Source: UBA2705 sp963977125
GTDB lineage: Bacteria > Pseudomonadota > Alphaproteobacteria > Micavibrionales > Micavibrionaceae
Length of the DNA: 64,000 nt
Direction of reading: 5' to 3'
Assembly (NCBI GenBank): GCA_963977125.1
Contig: CAXBNJ010000001.1
Span: 591,405 to 655,404, forward strand
Part shown: positions 53,999 to 62,882 of the stretch, piece by piece
Layout: every line of letters starts with the position of its first letter
How positions within the stretch are numbered: the first letter of the stretch is position 1
Program-made: the position numbers and the translations under genes
The notes under the pieces: model-generated
Database searches by the model: none
Told to the model about the DNA's origin: nothing
The model's input: only the letters and a program-made list of their open reading frames with translations

Positions 53999-55021
53999 TT
54001 ATCGCGATTCAGCAGCAATCCGGTCATCTTCAATACGTTTGCGTACAGCATCGCCAAGTTGGTTCAGCACGGGGTCTAGGCCCATGCCTGCAATGGCTGA
54101 AATAACGTAAGGTTTAACGCCAGTGGCTTTTTCGAATTCTTGTGCTTGATATTCTGACAGTTCCTCACCCATCGCGTCGCCTTTATTCAGCGCAACGATT
54201 TGTGGCTTATTGCCAAGCTCTTCACCATAGGATTTAAGTTCCTCACGGATCGTCTTATAGGCTTTCGCAGGATCATCTTGGGTGATGTCGACTAAATGTA
54301 GCAAAATGGCTGAGCGTTCAACGTGGCCAAGGAAGCGGTGACCAAGGCCTAAGCCTTCATGCGCGCCTTCGATTAGCCCTGGGATGTCTGCGCAAATAAA
54401 TTCTTGTCCGTGACGACGCACAACGCCCAAATTCGGGTGAAGAGTCGTGAATGGGTAATCGGCAATTTTAGGGTTGGCGCGTGAGCACGCCGATAGAAAT
54501 GTTGATTTACCCGCATTAGGCATACCAATTAGGCCGACATCAGCAATAAGTTTTAAGCGCAGCCAAAGGTCGCGTTCTTCCCCCGGCCAACCGACAGTCG
54601 TTTTTCTCGGTGCTTGGTTGGTTGAGCTTTTATAGTGTTGGTTACCAAATCCGCCATCGCCACCGCGTAGGAACAAAACAGTTTCGCCTTCTTTGGCCAT
54701 ATCAAGAAGAATGGTTTCTTTATCTTCATCAATAATCTGCGTGCCGACAGGAACATTAACGGTGATATCTTCACCGCCACGCCCTGTTTTATTGCGTCCA
54801 GAGCCGTTATGACCAGATTCAGCCTTGAAGTGCTGTGTGTAGCGGAAGTCAATTAGCGTGTTCATGTTACTTACGGCATGGAAATAAATATCACCACCAC
54901 GGCCACCATTGCCGCCATCAGGGCCGCCTTGCTCAACGTATTTTTCACGGTGGAATGACATACAGCCAGGGCCGCCATTACCGCTTTTTACATAGATTTT
55001 TGCTTGGTCGAGGAATTTCAT
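53999..55021 (-). CDS. obgE: GTPase Obg (CgtA)
   Basis: This 340-residue GTPase acts in 50S ribosomal subunit assembly and the stringent response. The glycine-rich Obg fold is at the N-terminus (KSGNGGPGCMSFHREKYV, GGPDGGNGGRGGDIYF). The G domain starts at about 160 with G1 GMPNAGKST, switch DYPFTTLHP, G3 DIPGLIEGAHEG and G4 LNKGD. The usual C-terminal OCT domain is absent at this length. It lies downstream of rplU-rpmA across a terminator, the classic rplU-rpmA-obg order. Confidence 0.96.
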   Translation of the reverse strand: MKFLDQAKIYVKSGNGGPGCMSFHREKYVEQGGPDGGNGGRGGDIYFHAVSNMNTLIDFRYTQHFKAESGHNGSGRNKTGRGGEDITVNVPVGTQIIDEDKETILLDMAKEGETVLFLRGGDGGFGNQHYKSSTNQAPRKTTVGWPGEERDLWLRLKLIADVGLIGMPNAGKSTFLSACSRANPKIADYPFTTLHPNLGVVRRHGQEFICADIPGLIEGAHEGLGLGHRFLGHVERSAILLHLVDITQDDPAKAYKTIREELKSYGEELGNKPQIVALNKGDAMGEELSEYQAQEFEKATGVKPYVISAIAGMGLDPVLNQLGDAVRKRIEDDRIAAESR

Positions 55022-55092
55022 TTCTTTAGTGCCTTAAATTTCGTAACAATGCTTAAGCGATCACTCGTATTAAGTAAATAGCTGTTAAATGC

Positions 55093-55121
55093 AAAAAAAA
55101 GAGGCCAGCTTGAGCCTCTTT
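55093..55121 (-). terminator. Terminator or attenuator between rpmA and obgE
   Basis: On the minus strand AAGAGGC pairs with GCCTCTT around an 8-nt loop, followed by a run of eight T. It lies between rpmA and obgE and likely limits read-through. Confidence 0.85.
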
Positions 55122-55146
55122 CTTATAAATCTATAGAGTCGAGAGC

Positions 55147-55434
55147 TTACTCAGCCGCTTTAGAAGCAGGCTCAGCATCATTCGCAAGAACGATATTCAC
55201 AACAGGGCGGTCACCCTTAGCGCGTGTGAACAAAACTTGACCGTCAACTAATGCAAAGATCGTGTGATCTTTACCTAGGCCGACATTTTTACCTGGAAGG
55301 TATTTTGTGCCACGTTGACGAACAATAATGTTACCCGCGAGGACAACTTCGCCGCCATAACGCTTAACGCCAAGTCTACGACCAGCTGAATCTCTTCCGT
55401 TATTAGTACTACCACCAGCTTTTTTATGTGCCAT
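55147..55434 (-). CDS. rpmA: 50S ribosomal protein L27
   Basis: This 95-residue protein has the L27 signature MAHKKAGGSTNNGRDSAGRRLGVKRYGG at its N-terminus, without a Firmicutes-type cleaved leader. The tail reaches the peptidyl-transferase centre. It lies 48 bp downstream of rplU in the same operon, which is led by the promoter at 55905-55934. Confidence 0.98.
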   Translation of the reverse strand: MAHKKAGGSTNNGRDSAGRRLGVKRYGGEVVLAGNIIVRQRGTKYLPGKNVGLGKDHTIFALVDGQVLFTRAKGDRPVVNIVLANDAEPASKAAE

Positions 55435-55482
55435 GATGATTCTCCTTTAAAATCTTTAATTTTTCTAATGCGTGCTTAACGA

Positions 55483-55797
55483 TTAAGCGGCTTTAATGTC
55501 TTTAATTCTCAAAACAGTAAGATGTTGGCGATGGCCTTTCTTACGACGATAGTTCTGACGACGCTTCTTTTTAAAGATGATAACTTTATCAGCGCGTGTT
55601 TGTTCAAGAACTTCTGCAACTACAGTTGCGCCAGCTATAAGAGGCGCGCCGATAGTTGATTTCTTACCGTCGTTCAACATAAGAACTTCGTCTAAGTTAA
55701 TTTTGGCGCCAGCTTCAACGTCTAATTTCTCAACGCGAATAACATCTTCCTTTTGGACTTTATACTGTTTTCCACCAGTTTTAATAACTGCATACAT
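55483..55797 (-). CDS. rplU: 50S ribosomal protein L21
   Basis: This 104-residue protein starts MYAVIKTGGKQYKVQKEDVIRVEKL, the L21 signature. It carries the basic C-terminal KKKRRQNYRRKKGHRQ block that binds 23S rRNA. First gene of the rplU-rpmA operon, with a canonical promoter about 107 bp upstream. Confidence 0.98.
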   Translation of the reverse strand: MYAVIKTGGKQYKVQKEDVIRVEKLDVEAGAKINLDEVLMLNDGKKSTIGAPLIAGATVVAEVLEQTRADKVIIFKKKRRQNYRRKKGHRQHLTVLRIKDIKAA

Positions 55798-56126
55798 TCG
55801 TCTTTGCCTTTTCTTTGTATTTTAAGTGTTAAAAATAAGCTTTTTGCTTTTACGCCCATCGAGGCAGGCATGGCCACTTTGGTGCGATTTAATACGAATT
55901 AGCGTGTATAGAGGGTTTGCCATGGTTTTGTCAAGGGAATAATGCACTGCACATCTGTAATAATGCAATAAATATACTCACGTATTCAAAATCTTGCTAA
56001 GTTGAGATTATCATAAATTACCGTCATTATATTTTACTTTAGATGGCCTGTTGGGGTATAATTAAAGGGTAAGAACGCGTTGGTTGGGGTTAGTTAAGCT
56101 GTCCATTAAGTTTAAGGAGATATCCG
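55798..56126. other. Intergenic region: rplU leader and divergent start
   Basis: This 329-bp stretch has no ORF I can support. It contains the rplU promoter on the minus strand (55905-55934) and about 107 bp of rplU leader, which could host an L21-type autoregulatory structure, though I cannot fold one by eye with confidence. The half nearer 56127 is A/T-rich and serves the AhpD-like gene. Confidence 0.6.
55905..55934 (-). promoter_or_regulatory. Sigma-70 promoter of rplU-rpmA
   Basis: On the minus strand TTGACA (55934-55929) and TATACA (55910-55905) are separated by 18 bp. The -35 is a perfect consensus and the -10 is one base off, about 107 bp before the rplU start codon. Confidence 0.72.
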
Positions 56127-56675
56127 ATGTATCTTATTCAGCCAAAAGACCAAAACACTCTAAGCGCCGACACTCAGCGTACCTTAAATTCATTCAAAGA
56201 CCAGCATGGCCATGTGCCTAATTTTATGACGACATTAGCCCATGCGCCAGCTGTTTTGGATATGTATGTTAGTGGGGCAAGGCTGCTTGGCGATGGCGTT
56301 CTCTCGCGCCCATTACAGCAGAAAATTGCGATAGTTGTCGCAGGGCATAATGATTGCGCATATTGCTTGGCGGCTCATACCGAAATAGGGCGCCGCCTAG
56401 GAATCTCGGAGCCTGAATTGATTGGGGCGCAAGCGGGGCTCGCTTTAGATTCTAAAGAGCAAGCCTTGTTGGAATATGCAATTGAATTAAACGCTAATCA
56501 TGGCCGCCCATGTGCGGAAATTATCTTAAAGGCGCAGTCAGAAGGCGTGACGACCGAAGAGATATTCGAAGTCGCCGCCCATGTATCCCTTAATATATTG
56601 TCTAATATGATTAATGGCTTGGCGTATACGGAGGTCGATTTCCCCGCTGTGGCGGCATTGCCTCATGCGGCTTAA
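56127..56675 (+). CDS. AhpD-like / carboxymuconolactone decarboxylase family protein
   Basis: This 182-residue all-helical protein carries the AhpD-like redox motif CAYCLAAHTEIG (C-x2-C with a following His) near residue 77, as in peroxidase-related alkylhydroperoxidases. Surrounding blocks are HVPNFMTTLAHAPAVLDMY at the N-terminus and LSRPLQQKIAIVVAGHNDC. The likely role is peroxide or thiol redox chemistry (family knowledge). The substrate is unknown. AAGGAGATATCCG precedes the start. It is convergent with ruvX. Confidence 0.87.
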   Translation: MYLIQPKDQNTLSADTQRTLNSFKDQHGHVPNFMTTLAHAPAVLDMYVSGARLLGDGVLSRPLQQKIAIVVAGHNDCAYCLAAHTEIGRRLGISEPELIGAQAGLALDSKEQALLEYAIELNANHGRPCAEIILKAQSEGVTTEEIFEVAAHVSLNILSNMINGLAYTEVDFPAVAALPHAA

Positions 56676-56688
56676 CTTAACCTGAAGG

Positions 56689-57180
56689 CTAAAGGTCGGC
56701 ATTCATGTAGGAAATATCTTTGAGATGCCTGATTTTATCAATCGCGCCTTGCAAGATATGTTGGGCGGCAAGTTTATCGATAACAGCGCTGCGTTTACCG
56801 CGTGAGAGATCGGCCTGGTCAATAAGGAAGTTTTCCATGTGGTGGCTTGAGAATCGCTCATCCCAGAAGGCAATTTCAATATCGGGCAGGGCTTGCTTGA
56901 TTCCCATACCAAAGTCTTTAACCGATTGAACGCGGCGACCTTCGCTGCCGTCAATATGCAAAGGCAGGCCAATAATTAAAGCGCGCGCCTGATATTCATC
57001 AATAATGGATTTAAGAATAAGGACATCTTTGCTAAATTTTACGCGTCGTATCGTCTGTAATGGCGTGGCCACGCCAAGGGCGACAGAGGCGAGAGCAATG
57101 CCAATTGTCTTCTTGCCCGGATCTAACCCCAAGACCATGTCATTTTTCTGCAGATATTGCGCTAACTCGTCTATTTCCAT
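56689..57180 (-). CDS. ruvX: RuvX (YqgF) Holliday-junction-resolvase-like nuclease
   Basis: This 163-residue RNase-H-fold protein of the YqgF family is implicated in pre-16S rRNA 5' processing and possibly recombination. The first catalytic Asp is in VLGLDPGKKTIGIALAS near residue 20. ALIIGLPLHIDGSEGRR is near 68, and the WDERFSS motif near 107. It is divergent from gatC. AAGGCAAGC precedes the start. Confidence 0.94.
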   Translation of the reverse strand: MEIDELAQYLQKNDMVLGLDPGKKTIGIALASVALGVATPLQTIRRVKFSKDVLILKSIIDEYQARALIIGLPLHIDGSEGRRVQSVKDFGMGIKQALPDIEIAFWDERFSSHHMENFLIDQADLSRGKRSAVIDKLAAQHILQGAIDKIRHLKDISYMNADL

Positions 57181-57279
57181 GCTTGCCTTATGAGTCTTTT
57201 CCTTGTATTTCTAATATCTGATTATTATATATACGCAATCTAAGCAATTAATAAATAGAGAAAGTTCGAGAAAAGCCTT

Positions 57280-57570
57280 ATGTCTGGGATGGATAAAAAA
57301 ACAATTACCAAAGTTGCGCGCCTCGCGCAGATTGAATTAACCGAACAAGAGCAAGCCGCCGTAGGGCCAAAGCTGGATACGATTATTGGCTTTGTTGAGC
57401 AGCTCTCGGAAGTGGATACAGACGGTGTTGAGCCGTTGCAAAGCCTTAATGACATGACACAAAGGTTGCGTGATGATGTCGTTAATGACGGCAATATCCG
57501 TGATAAAATTCTAAAAAATGCCCCAGAGAGCCAAGAAGGCTTTTTCGTTGTAAGTAAAATTATCGAATAA
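57280..57570 (+). CDS. gatC: Aspartyl/glutamyl-tRNA amidotransferase subunit C
   Basis: This 96-residue subunit wraps GatA and GatB and stabilises the transamidosome. The family pattern is ITKVARLAQIELTEQEQ at the N-terminus and the DGVEPLQ segment in the middle, ending with EGFFVVSKIIE. First gene of the gat operon, 51 bp before gatA, and divergent from ruvX. Confidence 0.95.
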   Translation: MSGMDKKTITKVARLAQIELTEQEQAAVGPKLDTIIGFVEQLSEVDTDGVEPLQSLNDMTQRLRDDVVNDGNIRDKILKNAPESQEGFFVVSKIIE

Positions 57571-57621
57571 ATTAGACGTTTTTAAGTTCACAGTAAAAAC
57601 AGAGTAAGAAGAGTAAGTAAG

Positions 57622-59106
57622 ATGACAGATTTAACAGCGCTTAGTGTGGCCGAAGCCCTAGCTGGTATGAAGAACAAAGATTTTTCTGCGGTAGAAATAA
57701 CCCAAGCGCATATTGATGCAATGGAACAGGCCCGCGGCTTAAATGCATATATAACGGAAACTCCAGAAATTGCCTTGAAACAGGCCGCTGAAAGTGACAA
57801 GCGCTACGCTTCTGGCGATGCGCGTCCTTTAGACGGTATTCCGATGGCGGTTAAAGATTTGTTTTGTACTGAGGGCGTTCAGACAACGGCTGGCTCACGC
57901 ATATTAGAAGGGTTTGTCCCACAATATGAATCGACAGTAACATCGAAATTATTTGCAGATGGCGCTGTAATGCTCGGTAAAACTAATCTTGATGAGTTCG
58001 CTATGGGGTCGTCAAATACGACATCATATTACGGCAATGTCGTAAACCCTTGGAAAGCAAATGATAGCGATGCTGATTTAGTGCCTGGTGGGTCTTCTGG
58101 TGGCTCTGCTGCGGCTGTCGCGGCAAATATCGCGATGATTTCAACGGGTACAGATACAGGCGGTTCAATCCGTCAACCAGCTGCTTTTTGTGGTATTGCC
58201 GGTATTCGTCCAACTTATGGTCGCTGCTCACGTTGGGGCGTTGTTGCTTTTGCTTCATCACTTGACCAAGCGGGCTCTTTCGGTCGCAGCGTTGAAGATT
58301 GTGCTTTAATGCTCAATTCAATGTCTGGCTTTGACCCCAAAGACAGCACATCAGCCAAGGTCGATGTTCCTGATTTCTCGGCAATGATTGATCAAGGCGT
58401 TAAAGGCTTAAAAGTCGGTATTCCTAAAGAATATAGACTGGATGACACGCCAGCAGAGATTAATGCGCTTTGGGAGCAGGGCATAGAGTGGCTACGCGCG
58501 GAAGGCGCTGAAATAGTTGATATTTCATTGCCACATACAAAATATGCGCTTCCTGCCTATTATATTGTTGCGCCAGCAGAAGCGTCTTCAAACTTATCAC
58601 GCTATGATGGCGTTCGTTACGGTTTGCGCGTTGATGGTGATGATCTACAAGGCACTTACTGTAAGTCTCGCGCAGCAGGATTCGGCGATGAAGTTAAACG
58701 CCGTATCATGGTTGGTGCTTATGTGCTGTCTGCGGGCTATTACGATGCTTATTATATCAAAGCACAAAAAGTACGTCGCTTAATTCAGAATGACTTTATT
58801 GAAGCGTATAAAAAAGTGGATGTTATTTTAACGCCCGCTACACCTTCATCAGCGTTCGCAATTGGTGAAAATGAAGATGATCCAATTAAGATGTATCTCA
58901 ATGATATCTTTACCGTCACTGTAAATATGGCCGGTTTGCCGGGTATGTCAGTGCCAGCAGGTATGGATTCACGTGGTTTGCCGTTAGGCCTTCAAGTTAT
59001 TGGCCGTCCATTTGATGAGGCAACTATATTGCGCACATGTCGTTTTATTGAAAAATCAGCGGCGCTTTCAGCAAAACCAAAATTTTTACTCAATAAGGCT
59101 GCATAA
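57622..59106 (+). CDS. gatA: Aspartyl/glutamyl-tRNA amidotransferase subunit A
   Basis: This 494-residue amidase subunit releases ammonia from glutamine for tRNA-dependent Gln/Asn formation. The Ser-cisSer-Lys triad is visible: Lys in IPMAVKDLFCTEG near residue 79, the Gly/Ser-rich GGSSGGSAAAVAA near 155, and the nucleophile in GTDTGGSIRQPAAFCG near 178. The C-terminus TVNMAGLPGMSVPAG is typical. The organism therefore probably lacks GlnRS or AsnRS (inference). A secreted Cys-rich protein gene starts 3 bp after its stop. Confidence 0.97.
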   Translation: MTDLTALSVAEALAGMKNKDFSAVEITQAHIDAMEQARGLNAYITETPEIALKQAAESDKRYASGDARPLDGIPMAVKDLFCTEGVQTTAGSRILEGFVPQYESTVTSKLFADGAVMLGKTNLDEFAMGSSNTTSYYGNVVNPWKANDSDADLVPGGSSGGSAAAVAANIAMISTGTDTGGSIRQPAAFCGIAGIRPTYGRCSRWGVVAFASSLDQAGSFGRSVEDCALMLNSMSGFDPKDSTSAKVDVPDFSAMIDQGVKGLKVGIPKEYRLDDTPAEINALWEQGIEWLRAEGAEIVDISLPHTKYALPAYYIVAPAEASSNLSRYDGVRYGLRVDGDDLQGTYCKSRAAGFGDEVKRRIMVGAYVLSAGYYDAYYIKAQKVRRLIQNDFIEAYKKVDVILTPATPSSAFAIGENEDDPIKMYLNDIFTVTVNMAGLPGMSVPAGMDSRGLPLGLQVIGRPFDEATILRTCRFIEKSAALSAKPKFLLNKAA

Positions 59107-59109
59107 GTT

Positions 59110-59760
59110 ATGACTGTTAAAATTACTTATTTGTTTAGCCTTTTTGCTTTGCTTGTTTTGCTCGCTCTACCAAGTGATGCTAATGCACAGGCGCGTAGAG
59201 ATGATTTTTTGATCAGGGGGCCTGTTGGTGACGTTGACCGTAATGCTTTGGTTTCCTCTGCCGCTGCAAAAGAATATTACAAAAAATGTACCGGGCATTT
59301 ACCAATTGGCTTTACACCAAGCGCCCGTAACGAATTTTGTACCTGTTCATCAATTAGCGTCACGCAAGTATTAACGCATGGTGAGTTAGAAGCCGTTCAA
59401 GGCGAGTTAAAGCGTAATGATGCCTATTACAGTACTGCGCTTATAAAATATGTAGAAGGCGTTGTTACGCCTTGCTTGGAAACCCCTGTTCGTAATTTGA
59501 GTTATATAACATGCCTAGAAGAGCGCGCGCATGACAACCGTATTAGAAACTTCCCAGCATATTGTTCTTGCGCGGGGGACGTATCGGCCAAAATGTTACA
59601 AGCTCGCGGCTCGAAAGATATTATTGGGCATTATACGACATTTGAAAAAGACCCAGATGTTCGGCCCGTTGAGTCCTTTATGAGCTCTCCGGCCTATAGA
59701 AATTACGTTGCGACAGGCATGCGTGCTTGTATTCAGCCAGCCTTTTTAGGAGGCTACTAA
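59110..59760 (+). CDS. Secreted Cys-rich protein with internal duplication, between gatA and gatB
   Basis: This 216-residue protein has a clear signal peptide (TYLFSLFALLVLLALPSDANA, cleaved before QARRDD). The mature part has eight cysteines in two matching halves. Half one runs C-x16-C-x-C-x42-C (CTGHLPIG..., FCTCSS, TPCLE) and half two C-x16-C-x-C-x52-C (CLEERAHD..., YCSCAGD, RACIQ), so it looks like an ancient tandem duplication with four Cys per unit. No CxxC or heme CxxCH is present, so structural disulfides are likely. I recognise no family. It starts 3 bp after gatA, so it is probably coupled to it. Confidence 0.8.
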   Translation: MTVKITYLFSLFALLVLLALPSDANAQARRDDFLIRGPVGDVDRNALVSSAAAKEYYKKCTGHLPIGFTPSARNEFCTCSSISVTQVLTHGELEAVQGELKRNDAYYSTALIKYVEGVVTPCLETPVRNLSYITCLEERAHDNRIRNFPAYCSCAGDVSAKMLQARGSKDIIGHYTTFEKDPDVRPVESFMSSPAYRNYVATGMRACIQPAFLGGY

Positions 59761-59844
59761 ATCGAGAGCTTCTATTCGGCGCTCAAATATTCTTTAATTA
59801 AACACAGACTAAGCTTAAAATAGCGATTATCAAGGTAAGTAGAC

Positions 59845-61299
59845 ATGGCACAAATTTTAAAAGGCGAAACAGGTGATTGGGAAATGGTTATTGGACTGGA
59901 AGTCCATGCGCAGGCCATTACGAATTCTAAATTATTCTCAGGCGCAGCAACCGACTTCGGCGCAGCGCCGAATGAGCAAGTATCATTAGTCGATGCGGCT
60001 ATGCCCGGTATGCTGCCCGTTTTAAACATGAAAAGTGTTGAGCAGGCCGTACGTACAGGTCTTGGTTTGAACTCTGAAATTCACTTGCATTCTGTCTTTG
60101 AGCGTAAAAACTATTTTTACCCAGACTTACCGCAAGGCTACCAAATATCGCAGTTCTTACACCCTATTGTTGGTAAGGGCGCAATTGAAATTGATTTACC
60201 AAATGGTGAAGTTAAAGTTATTGGCATAACCCGTTTGCACCTCGAGCAAGATGCCGGTAAATCTATCCATGATCAACATCCAAGCAAGTCTTATGTTGAT
60301 TTAAATCGCTGTGGTAACACATTGATGGAAATCGTCTCTGAGCCTGACTTGAGCGACGGTATTGAAGTCGGCGCTTACTTAAATAAGATGCGCATGATTT
60401 TGCGTTATTTAGGTACATGTGATGGCAATATGGATGAAGGCTCTATGCGCGCCGATGTAAACGTATCCGTGCGTCGCGTTGGCGACACAGAGCTCGGCAT
60501 TCGCTGTGAAATGAAAAACGTGAACTCAATTAAAGCTGCGCAAGGCTGCATTGATTATGAAGCGCGCCGTCAAATTGAAATATTAGAAGCGGGCGGTGAA
60601 GTTGATCAAGAAACGCGCCTTTGGGATCCAGATAAAATGGAAACACGCCCCATGCGTTCAAAAGAAGACGCGCATGATTACCGTTATTTCCCTGACCCTG
60701 ATTTATTGCCGCTTATTATTGAGCAAAGCTATGTTGATGAAATCAGAAAAACGCTGCCTGAGCTACCGGATCAAAAGAAGCATCGCTTCATGCAAAGCTA
60801 TGGCCTTGGTGTTTATGATGCAAGCGTCTTGATTTCAACACGTATGCGCGCAGATTATTTTGAAGTTGTCGCCAATGATCGTGATGCGAAATTAGCCGCT
60901 AACTGGGTAATTAATGAATTGCTGGGCATATTGAACAAAGATGGCAAGGCGATTGAAGATTCACCAATATCTTCCGTTAATCTTGGTAAGCTTGTTGGTT
61001 TGATTGACGATAATACAATTTCTGGACGTATCGCTAAAGACGTCTTCGCTGAAATGTATGAAACAGGCAAAGATCCTGAATCTATCGTTGAAGAAAAAGG
61101 CTTAAAACAAGTCACTGATACAGGCGCTATTGAGGCGTTGGTTGATAAAGTTATTGCTGAGAACATGGATAAAGTTGAACAATACAGATCTGGTAAAGAT
61201 AAATTATTTGGTTTCTTTGTTGGCCAGGTTATGAAGCTAAGCCAAGGTAAGGCTAATCCAAAAATGGTTAACGACTTACTTAAAGATAAGCTATCCTAG
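59845..61299 (+). CDS. gatB: Aspartyl/glutamyl-tRNA amidotransferase subunit B
   Basis: This 484-residue kinase-like subunit phosphorylates Glu- or Asp-tRNA before transamidation. Blocks seen: WEMVIGLEVHAQAITNSKLF, YFYPDLPQGYQISQ, IGITRLHLEQDAGKS, the GSMRADVNVSVRR and EMKNVNSIKA motifs near 200-230. The C-terminal YqeY-like tail (ADYFEVVAND..., VDKVIAENMDKVEQYRSGKDKLFGFFVGQVMK) binds tRNA. The start has AAGGTAAG upstream. Last gat gene; the gap to gatA is filled by the Cys-rich protein. Confidence 0.97.
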   Translation: MAQILKGETGDWEMVIGLEVHAQAITNSKLFSGAATDFGAAPNEQVSLVDAAMPGMLPVLNMKSVEQAVRTGLGLNSEIHLHSVFERKNYFYPDLPQGYQISQFLHPIVGKGAIEIDLPNGEVKVIGITRLHLEQDAGKSIHDQHPSKSYVDLNRCGNTLMEIVSEPDLSDGIEVGAYLNKMRMILRYLGTCDGNMDEGSMRADVNVSVRRVGDTELGIRCEMKNVNSIKAAQGCIDYEARRQIEILEAGGEVDQETRLWDPDKMETRPMRSKEDAHDYRYFPDPDLLPLIIEQSYVDEIRKTLPELPDQKKHRFMQSYGLGVYDASVLISTRMRADYFEVVANDRDAKLAANWVINELLGILNKDGKAIEDSPISSVNLGKLVGLIDDNTISGRIAKDVFAEMYETGKDPESIVEEKGLKQVTDTGAIEALVDKVIAENMDKVEQYRSGKDKLFGFFVGQVMKLSQGKANPKMVNDLLKDKLS

Positions 61300-61379
61300 G
61301 CGTCCTGAATGCATGTTGTTTGGCATGTATAAGGTCTAGCTTGACCACGGATATATAGCCAAAGATATGAGGGCAAAGA

Positions 61380-62225
61380 ATGAGCGATTTTAAAACCAGT
61401 CCAGATCACGCAGCTTTGATTATTAAAAAGCTACTCGATTGGTATACGCGTATTTTTCATGCTTATGTTTCTGGTGAAGAAACCATCAAGCCGCCTTATA
61501 TACTGCTCGACTGGCTTAAGAACAGCTCTAACTCTATGCCTGATCAGCCTGGTTATTATGATGACTTGATTTCTCGCGTTGATGAGATGATTGAACTCGC
61601 GAATAGTTTCATCACGACGGATAAAGCCGATGTCGAAGCGGTGCAGACCGTGCATGATTTATTGAATAAATCTATAGGGGCACTTTGTGATCAACTCATC
61701 CAAAGCAATCTTAATAATGACCTTGATGAAGAGAGCCTGATTATCCGATCAGGATTAAATGCGCATACGCAGCTTGTTAAAGACTTCTCCGTTGAGCTTG
61801 AACGCCGCTCACGCCACGGTTCAAACTTTGTCCTAGGGCTCGTCACACTAAAATCCCTTGATAAGAATGACGTAAAGGGCCGCTCTACACAGGATTTTTT
61901 CGCGACATCTACCGCAATTAAAAAATGTATGCGCGTTTTTGATGAAGCTTATGTCCTCTCAGACATTGAATTTGCAGTCATGTTAAAGGAAACCGATACA
62001 AATGGTGGCATTCGCTTTTACAAGCGTTTAGAAGAAAATGTTGACCTCGCCTCAACGAAGCCGCTTTTCTGTGCCTCAGAGCCTGTGCCGGGCGATAATA
62101 TTGAACATCTTTTAAAACAAATGCGTACAGAGATCGAAAAGTTAAAAATTGACGACCCAACATCTGTTATACATACAGAAGTCAGCCCCTTAGAGCTATT
62201 TTTGCAGGAGAATAACGATGCATAA
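61380..62225 (+). CDS. Degenerate GGDEF-domain protein
   Basis: This 281-residue protein has a helical N-terminal region (about 1-115; LLDWYTRIFHAYVSGEE, VDEMIELANSFI) with no membrane segment. The C-terminal part follows the GGDEF layout: SGLNAHTQLVKDFSVELERRSRHGSNFVLGLVTL matches the D-LTGLPNR helix and first strand, and FDEAYVLSDIEFAVML matches the R-x-GGDEF-A-L strand. The signature is SDIEF (about residues 194-198) instead of GGDEF and the metal Asp in the first strand is missing. It should be inactive as a cyclase. GAGGGCAAAG precedes the start. It overlaps upp by 8 bp. Confidence 0.72.
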   Translation: MSDFKTSPDHAALIIKKLLDWYTRIFHAYVSGEETIKPPYILLDWLKNSSNSMPDQPGYYDDLISRVDEMIELANSFITTDKADVEAVQTVHDLLNKSIGALCDQLIQSNLNNDLDEESLIIRSGLNAHTQLVKDFSVELERRSRHGSNFVLGLVTLKSLDKNDVKGRSTQDFFATSTAIKKCMRVFDEAYVLSDIEFAVMLKETDTNGGIRFYKRLEENVDLASTKPLFCASEPVPGDNIEHLLKQMRTEIEKLKIDDPTSVIHTEVSPLELFLQENNDA

Positions 62226-62868
62226 ACATGGTAATTTTGAAAATTTATGGGTGGCGGATCATCCAGTTATTGACCATAAAATATCGCAAATACGTAATGT
62301 CGCGACTGATAAGCGCATTTTCCGTGACAATGTGAAGCAAATAGCGCAGATGATGAGCTATGCTGTGACCTCTGAATTAGAAGTTAGTCAGCAATCTGTA
62401 GAAACGCCCATCACCACATATATGGCGCCAGTGCTGAAAAATAGCTTTCCTGTGATTGTACCGATATTACGCGCAGGCCTGGCTATGGCTGATGGCCTAG
62501 AAGAAGTTCTAACAGAATCAACTGTTGCGCATATTGGTATGTACAGAGACCATGACACATTGGAAGCGATTGAGTATTTAAATAAGCTCCCTGATTTGAA
62601 AGATAGGGACGTCATTTTAGTAGATCCTATGTTAGCCACGGGTAATTCAGCTGAACTTGCTGCTGATATGATTATGGCGAAAGGGGCTGACCCAAAACGC
62701 GTTATTTTCTTGGTCTTACTCGCTGCGCCAGAAGGGGTTAAGCATATGGCTAGCTGCCATAAAGATATCCGTATTATGAGCGCCACATTAGATGAGCGCC
62801 TAAATGAAAATGCCTATATAGTTCCGGGTCTTGGTGACGCGGGCGATAGATGTTTTGGAACGGAATAA
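62218..62868 (+). CDS. upp: Uracil phosphoribosyltransferase
   Basis: This 216-residue salvage enzyme makes UMP from uracil and PRPP. PRPP-binding motif VILVDPMLATGNSAELAADMI is near residue 135. VPILRAGLAMADGL is near 80 and the uracil-binding C-terminal end is YIVPGLGDAGDRCFGTE. Slightly longer at the N-terminus than the E. coli enzyme. It overlaps the degenerate-GGDEF gene by 8 bp and precedes a sensor kinase gene by 14 bp, an unusual setting. Confidence 0.96.
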   Translation: MHKHGNFENLWVADHPVIDHKISQIRNVATDKRIFRDNVKQIAQMMSYAVTSELEVSQQSVETPITTYMAPVLKNSFPVIVPILRAGLAMADGLEEVLTESTVAHIGMYRDHDTLEAIEYLNKLPDLKDRDVILVDPMLATGNSAELAADMIMAKGADPKRVIFLVLLAAPEGVKHMASCHKDIRIMSATLDERLNENAYIVPGLGDAGDRCFGTE

Positions 62869-62882
62869 GAAATTTAATTTAT

